Source of the DNA: an uncultured Rhizobiaceae group bacterium
GTDB taxonomy: Bacteria > Pseudomonadota > Alphaproteobacteria > Rhizobiales > Rhizobiaceae
Direction: 5' to 3'
Length of the DNA stretch: 64,000 bases
Assembly (NCBI GenBank): GCA_937930635.1
Contig: CALHCF010000013.1
Span: forward strand, 104,012-168,011
The position numbers were made by a program, and so were the translations under genes. A model generated the notes under the pieces. It saw only the letters and a program-made list of their open reading frames with translations. It was not told the origin of the DNA and ran no database searches. Positions 51,302-58,982 of the stretch are shown here, piece after piece. Numbering within the stretch: the stretch's first letter is position 1; every line of letters starts with the position of its first letter.

Positions 51302-54148
51302 TTGCCCGCATCTTACGCTCATTTTCATTCAAAATATCATGCAACGAAAATCACCTTAGCTGGAGTCGATGATGATGCGTTCGCCCGTTCGCTGGTTTCG
51401 TCAAGAGTGGAGATGAACCCTCACCAAGTGAACGCAGCACTGTTTGCGTTAAAGTCCCCCCTAGCAAAAGGCGTGTTGCTGGCTGATGAAGTTGGCTTGG
51501 GTAAAACAATCGAAGCTGGATTGGTGATCTCTCAGAAATGGGCCGAGCACAAACGCAGAATTTTACTCATAGTTCCTGCGTCATTGAGAAAACAATGGGA
51601 GCTTGAGCTTTTCGAAAAATTCTCGCTACCCAGCACAATACTTGAAGCGGCAACATATAAGGCAATGGAGAAAGATGGGCATATCCGTCCATTTGAAACT
51701 GCCACAGGCATAGTAATTGCGTCTTATGAGTTCGCCGCGAGAAGAGCTGATGAGCTCAAACTAGCTGGGTGGGATTTGGTGATTTTTGACGAAGCACACA
51801 GGCTTCGAAATGTTTACAAAAAAAACGGTTCACAGCGAGCAAAAGACTTGCGAGACGCGCTGATCGATCCTTTTAAGATACTGCTTACCGCAACACCTTT
51901 ACAAAATTCCTTGATGGAATTGTACGGAATCGTTTCGATCATTGATGATCAGCATTTCGGAGGCGAAAGCGCATTCAAAGCCCAGTACATAGGGGCTGGT
52001 ACTTCCAGCACTTCGCTAGATATTCTCAGAGATAGATTGACTCCGATATGCCACCGTACGTTAAGACGTCAAGTCCAGCAGGCTGGACATATCAATTTCA
52101 GAAAGCGGCACGCAAAAACCTTTAGTTTTGATCCTTCAAGCTCTGAAACTGAACTCTACGAACGTCTTTCCGCATTCCTGAAACGAAAAGATACGATTGC
52201 TTATGGCGATCGCGCCAACCAGCTAGTTGTTTTGCAAATCAGAAAAATCCTGGGTTCTTCCACATTCGCAGTATCCCAGTATTTGAATACACTCATTGCG
52301 CGCCTGAAATTGAAACAGACGGCGTCATTGTCCATGACCGATGATGTAGAGGACTTTGCCAGTAGCCTAGATGAAGAGGACAGTCCTGATGGAGAAGAAC
52401 CATCGGAGCTGATTGATCCGCAAAAATTAGAAGATGAAATTCAGGAGCTATGCGAAATATTTGCTCTGGCGAATTCAATTGGTGAGAACGCTAAAGGGGA
52501 AAAACTTCTCAGCCAACTTCCAGAGGTTTTCACAGAGATCGAAAGTAAGGGTGGAAAGAGAAAGGCAGTCATTTTCACAGAAAGCGTTCGAACCCAGAAA
52601 TATCTCGCCGAACTGTTAGCGCAGAACGGATATGCTGGACAGATTGTTTTGATGAATGGTTCAAACTCCGATCCGGAAAGCAAGGCGCTTTATGCTAGTT
52701 GGAAAGAACGTCACGCTGGCACGGACAGAATTTCCGGTTCGAAATCAGCGGACATGAAAGCTGCGATAGTTGAAGCATTCAAGAGTGATGAGAAGGCAAT
52801 TCTCATTGCCACCGAAAGTGGCGCAGAGGGTATCAACCTTCAGTTCTGCTCATTATTGATCAACTACGATCTTCCGTGGAATCCGCAGCGTGTTGAGCAG
52901 CGTATCGGAAGGTGCCATCGATATGGTCAGCTCATTGATGTCACCGTCGTCAATATGCTCAATCTAAAAAACAAGACTGAGGCGCGGATTCATGAGCTAC
53001 TAAGCGAGAAATTCCATCTATTCGATGGTGTCTTTGGTGCCAGTGACGAAGTTCTTGGATCACTTATGAGCGGACTGGATTTTGAAAAGGAAGTCCTTCG
53101 TATCGTTCAGGAATGCCGCACGGAGGAAGAGGCCGAAAGAGAATTCGATCAATTGAAAACTTCAATTCAAGACAGCATCGATGAGGATATGTTGTCTGCT
53201 CGCAAACAGGCCTTAGAGTCTTTGGACGCTGATGTAATTTCGAAATTGCATAGTCGAGGCGATGCACTCGCCAACATTCTCCCAGAATTCCGGCAACGAT
53301 TGCTTATGATTGCAAAAGCGGAATTACCTCAAGCTGAATTCCATTCTGACGCTTCCGAACGGTTCGACTTTGAAGGCAAAACTTACACGACAGAATGGCC
53401 TGTTGCAGATGATAAGGATTGGCAATTTTTCAGAATAAATGATGGATTAGGCGAGAAGTTGATTGAAGAGGCCCGAAACAGAAATCATACAGAAGAGCCT
53501 GTTCATATTGAGTTTCATCCTGATGAATATCCCTACACGGGCCAACTAGGAGCTGTTCAGGATTTGTCAGGTCAGTCCGGTTGGATGAAGGTCGTAAAAG
53601 CAATTATGCCTACACCAAAGGCCCTAAGAGAAGAGATATTAATTGCGTGTAAGTCAGATAGCGGCGAGGTTATCAATGTCGATGTCGCCGACAAAATGTT
53701 CATGTGCCCTGGCGTTGCTGTTCCCTTGGATACTCAGCCAAACGAACAAAACCTCAATCAATTGATGGATGATGAGTTCGGTCTGTTTTCCGACCGTGTG
53801 AAACAGGAAAACTTCGAATGGATCGAGGCAGAGGAAACTAGATTAGACCGTTACGCACAGGACGTGGAAATTGAACTCGACGCACAAATTGACGCCATGG
53901 AAAGTCAGATAAAGGAACTGCAAAAAGAACGGCGTTCACCAGACTTGTCAATGGAAGACAAACTTTCACTGAGCCGTAAGATCAAGAACATGGAAGCTGA
54001 TCTGGACGATATGAAGCTTTCAAAATTTGAACAGCGAAAAAAGATCCGGAGAGAAGTCAGCGATAAACTGGATGAGTTTGCAGACAGCCTGAACCTTCAA
54101 CCCACAATCGAACCAATGTTCACCCTGAGGTGGAGCGTTGCCGGATAG
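51302..54148 (+). CDS. SNF2-type helicase of a defence block
   Basis: A ~948-residue SF2 ATPase: motif Q/I MNPHQVNAALFAL and LADEVGLGKTIEAGL, motif II VIFDEAHRLRN, motif III LLTATPLQNS, and motifs V-VI ATESGAEGINLQF and RIGRCHRYGQ. The C-terminal 250 residues are unlike chromatin remodellers and end in a coiled coil (about 860-940). I prefer the TTG at 51302 because AGGA lies 7 nt upstream; a TTG at 51278 is the only earlier option, since a stop precedes it. It is followed by a coiled-coil protein gene 16 bases later. Related helicases occur in several phage-defence loci. Confidence 0.85.
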   Translation: MPASYAHFHSKYHATKITLAGVDDDAFARSLVSSRVEMNPHQVNAALFALKSPLAKGVLLADEVGLGKTIEAGLVISQKWAEHKRRILLIVPASLRKQWELELFEKFSLPSTILEAATYKAMEKDGHIRPFETATGIVIASYEFAARRADELKLAGWDLVIFDEAHRLRNVYKKNGSQRAKDLRDALIDPFKILLTATPLQNSLMELYGIVSIIDDQHFGGESAFKAQYIGAGTSSTSLDILRDRLTPICHRTLRRQVQQAGHINFRKRHAKTFSFDPSSSETELYERLSAFLKRKDTIAYGDRANQLVVLQIRKILGSSTFAVSQYLNTLIARLKLKQTASLSMTDDVEDFASSLDEEDSPDGEEPSELIDPQKLEDEIQELCEIFALANSIGENAKGEKLLSQLPEVFTEIESKGGKRKAVIFTESVRTQKYLAELLAQNGYAGQIVLMNGSNSDPESKALYASWKERHAGTDRISGSKSADMKAAIVEAFKSDEKAILIATESGAEGINLQFCSLLINYDLPWNPQRVEQRIGRCHRYGQLIDVTVVNMLNLKNKTEARIHELLSEKFHLFDGVFGASDEVLGSLMSGLDFEKEVLRIVQECRTEEEAEREFDQLKTSIQDSIDEDMLSARKQALESLDADVISKLHSRGDALANILPEFRQRLLMIAKAELPQAEFHSDASERFDFEGKTYTTEWPVADDKDWQFFRINDGLGEKLIEEARNRNHTEEPVHIEFHPDEYPYTGQLGAVQDLSGQSGWMKVVKAIMPTPKALREEILIACKSDSGEVINVDVADKMFMCPGVAVPLDTQPNEQNLNQLMDDEFGLFSDRVKQENFEWIEAEETRLDRYAQDVEIELDAQIDAMESQIKELQKERRSPDLSMEDKLSLSRKIKNMEADLDDMKLSKFEQRKKIRREVSDKLDEFADSLNLQPTIEPMFTLRWSVAG

Positions 54149-54163
54149 TAGGAAGGTCAAGAT

Positions 54164-55135
54164 GTGTGGGGATCAAAAGGGAATTATGCAACGCTGACCG
54201 ATTTTGGGGCATTGCCGGTCGCCATAGATTTCTATCTTTCAAGCTATCCTGGCCCTGCTCGAGAAGTTCGTGGCCTGAGACACAAGCAAGGTTGGTTGAT
54301 GCTTGCGGAAGTCAGCCTTGAAACGCTCGTTAGCAATCATTCCAGAACAATCGTTGCTTGCAGTGATTTGGACGGCAATGAAATATCGTCTTGGTTGGGT
54401 TCTAAATTGCTCGACATGCGATGCTCATTGCCAGCTGAAAGCCATTACCTGCCACCATCCGAACTCGATGACATTGCGGATGCGCTGTATTGGGATTTTC
54501 TTGGAACCTGCGACCTGGAAAATCTAAAAACACTCGAACATCTTGAAAGCGAAACAACCAGCAAGATCGACAAGCTGGAAGAGCGTCACCAAGATTTGTC
54601 GAGCAGGGCTTACCAATTCATATTTCGTCTGCAGAGAGATCGGCGAAAGCCTTATTGTGACGTTGAAACGAAGCGAAAGATCAATGCGAAAATTGACACG
54701 ATCGAAGACCATCTAGAGCGCTATGAAAAATGGCTCCTGAAGCAAACACAACAAATTCGATCCAGTGCCTACGAACTTGAGCTGGACATATTGGACAGCC
54801 TGAAAATGGAAGGATCTATGCGTCCTCTCTATATCGTGCAGTGGCGAACCAGAACATCTCGTCGCGGCATGGAGTTGAAACTGCCACTTCAACAGGAAGA
54901 ACGCAGAAATCCGGGAATTGATTCATATTCTGAGGAGGCGGTTCGCGCTGAAGCTGCCATGCGAGAATCTCAGATGCGCCAACGTAACAACTTGCAGAAA
55001 GATGGAGAGCCCACGCCACCGGTTACATGGAAAGTGAAGCTGAAGAAAATCATAAAGGAGGATCAAGACCGTGAGGTTGATCATGAAAAAATCAGTGCTA
55101 TGCTGACCGCTTCACTTGGTTTCTCCGGATCGTGA
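54164..55135 (+). CDS. Coiled-coil hypothetical protein linked to the helicase
   Basis: A 323-residue protein with a GTG start at 54164 (AGGAAGG 8 nt upstream). Residues about 1-120 look like a compact alpha/beta domain (NYATLTDFGALPVAIDFYLS). About 125-225 are charged coiled coil (LEHLESETTSKIDKLEERHQ, KINAKIDTIEDHLERYEKWL). The C-terminus is basic and charged. Family not recognised. Sixteen bases separate it from the helicase stop, so the two form one operon and probably one complex. It converges with the GIY-YIG gene, 7 bases between stop codons. Confidence 0.65.
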   Translation: MWGSKGNYATLTDFGALPVAIDFYLSSYPGPAREVRGLRHKQGWLMLAEVSLETLVSNHSRTIVACSDLDGNEISSWLGSKLLDMRCSLPAESHYLPPSELDDIADALYWDFLGTCDLENLKTLEHLESETTSKIDKLEERHQDLSSRAYQFIFRLQRDRRKPYCDVETKRKINAKIDTIEDHLERYEKWLLKQTQQIRSSAYELELDILDSLKMEGSMRPLYIVQWRTRTSRRGMELKLPLQQEERRNPGIDSYSEEAVRAEAAMRESQMRQRNNLQKDGEPTPPVTWKVKLKKIIKEDQDREVDHEKISAMLTASLGFSGS

Positions 55136-55142
55136 TGTGAGC

Positions 55143-56117
55143 TTACACGCCCTGTGCTTTTCCGGGAGCGGCCAAGATTACTGGAAGTCGATCATGGCAG
55201 AATGTCTCAAACGTCCGGATCATTGCTTCGTCTACACCGGTGAAAAACTCACCGCCTTGGGAAGTGAATTTTTGCGCAAACACTGATTTCAATTCTTCCT
55301 CAAGCTCACTTGCTATGTCTGCATCTGGAAACTTCTGATGTCGCAATAGCTCCCATTTGAATATCGCAGGCTTTGGAAACCCCGCGTTTATTTCTCCAAG
55401 TCGTCTGGACGTATTGTTTGATCGGCCAACCTTGGCCAACGCTTTGCCTTTGTGTTTTCCTGTTGGGCCCATGAGAACATCAGCTGTCCCGTTAAACACC
55501 ATCAAATAAAGCCAGCATTCTGAATCTTTATGATTTGAGGTTCGTGTCCCAAAACTCGGCGGAATGCCTTTTGAAGGTTTGAGCAGTTCGCCCATTTGCC
55601 CCTTCTCAAGGTCTGCTTCAGGAATTTGTGGCTCTCCAAAAACGTTGCACTGAACCACTGGATGACTAAGAGCGAGTTTACGTTCGTCCGGATTAAGAAT
55701 GATTGCACGCTTCGTTCGTTCAAAGCGGTTCTTATTGTTATATGCTTCCGGAGCAACTGTACGCACATGAACCCGATTGCGAACGCGCCACGCTCGCTTT
55801 ACAATTAGTCCATAGCTCCATCGATCAGAAAAACCCTGTTGATGTTTCCAATCAATCTGCTCCTGAGCTGATCTATCGTTGGCATCACATAGTTCTCGAC
55901 TAACTTCCAGAAATCCTAATATCTGGCTTTTGGCATCGCGATCCGTAATCTCGTCTACGGCACCGTAGATAAGAACCAGATCGCCATCGCGTAATTTGGA
56001 TAATACTGATTCTCGATCACCCTCGTGAGTAAATCCCAAAAAGCCGGAGCCTTCCGGTCCAAAACCATAGAACGCACGAAGCCAGACCTGCCGGTCTTGA
56101 GGCAGTTCATCAACCAC
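55143..56117 (-). CDS. EVE-like plus GIY-YIG (T5orf172-type) nuclease
   Basis: A 324-residue two-domain protein. Residues about 11-72 resemble an EVE/PUA-like domain (GDLVLIYGAVDEI, QILGFLEV), known for reading modified bases. Residues about 203-295 are a GIY-YIG domain of the T5orf172 group: WLYLMVF as the GIY strand, AKVGRSNNTSRRLGEINAGF as the YIG strand with its Arg, and the Glu-rich helix SELEEELKSVF with the catalytic Glu, then GGEFF. I infer a modification-dependent (type IV-like) nuclease. It overlaps no gene but is 8 bases from the NucS-like gene on the same strand. Confidence 0.65.
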   Translation of the reverse strand: MVDELPQDRQVWLRAFYGFGPEGSGFLGFTHEGDRESVLSKLRDGDLVLIYGAVDEITDRDAKSQILGFLEVSRELCDANDRSAQEQIDWKHQQGFSDRWSYGLIVKRAWRVRNRVHVRTVAPEAYNNKNRFERTKRAIILNPDERKLALSHPVVQCNVFGEPQIPEADLEKGQMGELLKPSKGIPPSFGTRTSNHKDSECWLYLMVFNGTADVLMGPTGKHKGKALAKVGRSNNTSRRLGEINAGFPKPAIFKWELLRHQKFPDADIASELEEELKSVFAQKFTSQGGEFFTGVDEAMIRTFETFCHDRLPVILAAPGKAQGV

Positions 56118-56125
56118 TTTTCACC

Positions 56126-57067
56126 TCAGGCATTTTCATAACTCTTTTCGAAGAGTGGTTTTGCTTTTTCCAGATCATCAGTGGATCGGATGGTTATCTC
56201 CAGATCACCCGTGCCGAAGTGACCGATAGTGCGAACATCGCGCGTAAAGCCATCTTGCAATTCGATTTTGTCAGGATTGATTTTGACATGCACAATCAGT
56301 TTTCGCTCCTGGGTTTTAACCTCAACACAAGCAAAGTTTTTGATCCGTTTGAAAGCAAAGTAAAAACGGAGCGGCTTGAATTGAACGTCATCACCGATCG
56401 CTTCCAGATGGTCTTTTAAACTGTCAAAGAGCGCACGAAGTTCATCATCCGCACTTTCCAGGTATTGTGAAACCGTCTTGTATTTCTGTTTCGGCTTGTC
56501 GCTAGCTACCGTACCATTGGTGGCACTCATAACTGTGCTGGATGCAGGCGCAGAAACTGCATTCACTTGCTCCAGCAACAAGAGATCATTGTCGAACTTT
56601 ACGTAGCGGATGAGTTCGATGTTGTGGTTCATTTGCTTGATGGCATGTTCGTCATATTTGGAAAAGTCGCCCGCGATACAAATCAGGCGTGGCGCTGACC
56701 ATTCAACGGTTTTGGCTGCATCCTCGCCGAACTGTTTTAACACCAGCATTTCGAAGTCACCCCGATGGGTAACAAGCCAATCGAGATAGAACAATCCCTG
56801 ATTGATGACGTTCATGTTGGACGAACGCTTGTACTCAATGATCACCGGGCACATGTTTTCATCGATGCCGAGCGTATCCATGCGCCCGCCATGTTCGCGG
56901 CCTGTTGAGAATTCTGAAGCCAGAAACCGTACACCCAGAAAGGTCTCAAGATTTTGCTCAATCAGGGTCTGGAGAGATTTTTCAAGTGCCAGAGACGAGC
57001 CCTGAATTTCGCATACATCGTCATTAGCGTTTTCGGCGCCAATGCGAAACAATTTCAAGTCACTCAT
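56126..57067 (-). CDS. NucS-like endonuclease with DUF5655
   Basis: A 313-residue protein. The N-terminal half is a DUF91/NucS-type PD-(D/E)XK fold with the catalytic set in GRMDTLGIDENMCPVIIEYK (Asp64, Glu78, Lys80) and the following Gln90. Residues about 195-310 match DUF5655 (TVSQYLESADDELRALFDSL, PLRFYFAFKRIKNFACVEVK). Such two-domain proteins are frequent beside restriction-modification genes; their role is unproven. It is co-directional with the GIY-YIG gene (8-base gap) and divergent from the type III methyltransferase gene. Confidence 0.8.
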   Translation of the reverse strand: MSDLKLFRIGAENANDDVCEIQGSSLALEKSLQTLIEQNLETFLGVRFLASEFSTGREHGGRMDTLGIDENMCPVIIEYKRSSNMNVINQGLFYLDWLVTHRGDFEMLVLKQFGEDAAKTVEWSAPRLICIAGDFSKYDEHAIKQMNHNIELIRYVKFDNDLLLLEQVNAVSAPASSTVMSATNGTVASDKPKQKYKTVSQYLESADDELRALFDSLKDHLEAIGDDVQFKPLRFYFAFKRIKNFACVEVKTQERKLIVHVKINPDKIELQDGFTRDVRTIGHFGTGDLEITIRSTDDLEKAKPLFEKSYENA

Positions 57068-57227
57068 TTCATACCCTCAATTCGATTCTCCATGGCTCGT
57101 AAATCATCCCGGAATCATTCTATACTCCGTAAACAAACACAATGGTTGCATTGGGCGTGGGTTTCCCGCAAGTATTGTTTTGATTTTCAATAGTATATTT
57201 CAGCAAGTGGCCCCGGATAACGATAAA

Positions 57228-58982
57228 ATGGCAGGAAGAAAAAAACAAAAACTCGAACTTGTCTGGCCGGGAAAAGAAGATCGCCCAAAGCTTGAGCCGC
57301 GCATCCTGATCGAAGACTCGGACAAGAGCTACCACGCTAGCGCCCGGCAGTCAGAAAATGACCAATTCGATAATATGTTGATCAAGGGCGATAACCTGCT
57401 CGCACTTAAGGCGTTAGAGGCGGATTATGCAGGCAAGGTAAAATGTATTTATATTGATCCGCCGTTCAATACTGGAGCCGCATTCGAACATTACGATGAT
57501 GGTTTAGAACACTCAATTTGGTTGTCACTCATGGAACAGCGGTTTGAGATTTTAAAGAACCTTCTTTCTAATGATGGAGCCATCTTTGTTCATTTAGATG
57601 ACAATGAAACTGATTATTGCCGTGTACTAATGGATCAAGTTTTTGGGCGGAAAAATTTTATCAACAGAATTACAATCGATGCCCGCGCTCCTTCGGCATT
57701 TAGTACAGTGAACCCTGGGGTTTTCAAAGCATCGGAGTATATACTTTGGTATGCTCGTGACCGCTCTGCTTTTCAGGAAAATAGTGGGCGTGTTAAACGT
57801 GAGCCGGACTATGCCTACAATCGCTGGTTGCTAAACCCTGATGACGAACCTTCTAATTGGCGATTGGGTAGCTTGATAGACGCCTACGATATGGAGCCGA
57901 TTGGTCGATCTAATCACCCACGGGCTGTTTTAGAGCGTTTCAACCAATTCATCATAAACAATGCAGATCGAGTGTGTAGGCTAGCCTCTATAAGTGATTC
58001 AGGGGCTGGTCAGACCATCGTTAACTTGAAGAAAAAATCATTAGAATCCAAGGGAGAAGTGTTGCATCTCATTAGAGAAGATGGACTCGACGACGTGTAT
58101 GTTCTCGATGGTCAACAGCTAATTTTCTACAAGAAGAATGTTGCCGAAATAGATGGTGATAAAGCTGCTACAAAGCTCTTAACAAATATTTGGGCAGATA
58201 TTGCATGGGAAGGCATTGCAAAAGAAGGGGGCGTTAGATTCCCAAAAGGAAAGAAACCAGAGCGCCTTTTAAGAAGATGTTTGGACCTAACTACCAACCC
58301 CGGTGACCTCGTCCTGGATTCCTTCGCGGGTTCAGGCACCACAGGCGCAGTTGCCCAAAAGATGGGGCGCAAGTGGATCATGGTTGAAATTGGTGACCAT
58401 GCTGACACTCATATCGTTCCGCGGCTGCAAAAAGTGATCGATGGGGAAGATCAGGGTGGGATTTCCAAAGCAGTTGGGTGGAAAGGTGGTGGCGGCTTTC
58501 GCTATTACACATTAGCACCATCCCTGCTGGAAGAAGACAAATATGGCAATTGGGTTATCTCGAAAGACTATAATCCTCCCATGCTGGCTGAGGCCATGTG
58601 CAAACATATGGGATTTGCCTATGAGCCTTCACAGGAAGCTGATGAATACTGGAAACATGGGGCGTCGACTGAAAGCGATTTCATCTATGTCACGACACAA
58701 TCGCTAACCCATGAAGCTTGCCGAAAAATTTCAGAAGATGTGGGGCCAGATCGCTCACTTCTCATTTGCTGCAAGGCTTATTCTGCCAATGCGGAAAGCT
58801 TTGAAAACCTGACTCTGGTCAAAATCCCGACCGCCATTCTCTCCAAGTGTGAATGGGGACGCGACGATTATTCCCTCAACATTGCCAATCTTCCCTTTGC
58901 TGAAGAGGAAGAGGATGAAGCCGAGGTAGAAGGGCCGGAGGGTCTGCCACTCTTTGGTGGTAAGGGGGACAGCAATGCTTGA
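57228..58982 (+). CDS. Type III DNA methyltransferase (Mod)
   Basis: A 584-residue beta-class N6-adenine methyltransferase. The catalytic motif IYIDPPFNTG (Asp77-Phe80) precedes the SAM-binding motif DSFAGSGTTG (about residue 365), and the target-recognition region lies between. The Asp/Glu-rich tail ends EGPEGLPLFGG. The ATG at 57228 is correct: the frame is open to 57042, but that part overlaps the divergent nuclease gene and is not family-like. It overlaps the Res gene by 8 bases. Mod methylates one strand of a short asymmetric site and also guides cleavage. Confidence 0.93.
   Translation: MAGRKKQKLELVWPGKEDRPKLEPRILIEDSDKSYHASARQSENDQFDNMLIKGDNLLALKALEADYAGKVKCIYIDPPFNTGAAFEHYDDGLEHSIWLSLMEQRFEILKNLLSNDGAIFVHLDDNETDYCRVLMDQVFGRKNFINRITIDARAPSAFSTVNPGVFKASEYILWYARDRSAFQENSGRVKREPDYAYNRWLLNPDDEPSNWRLGSLIDAYDMEPIGRSNHPRAVLERFNQFIINNADRVCRLASISDSGAGQTIVNLKKKSLESKGEVLHLIREDGLDDVYVLDGQQLIFYKKNVAEIDGDKAATKLLTNIWADIAWEGIAKEGGVRFPKGKKPERLLRRCLDLTTNPGDLVLDSFAGSGTTGAVAQKMGRKWIMVEIGDHADTHIVPRLQKVIDGEDQGGISKAVGWKGGGGFRYYTLAPSLLEEDKYGNWVISKDYNPPMLAEAMCKHMGFAYEPSQEADEYWKHGASTESDFIYVTTQSLTHEACRKISEDVGPDRSLLICCKAYSANAESFENLTLVKIPTAILSKCEWGRDDYSLNIANLPFAEEEEDEAEVEGPEGLPLFGGKGDSNA

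Noticed and set aside
57042..57227. N-terminal extension of the Mod frame
   Set aside because: It overlaps the divergent NucS-like gene and its residues are unlike Mod proteins; the ATG at 57228 gives a normal start.
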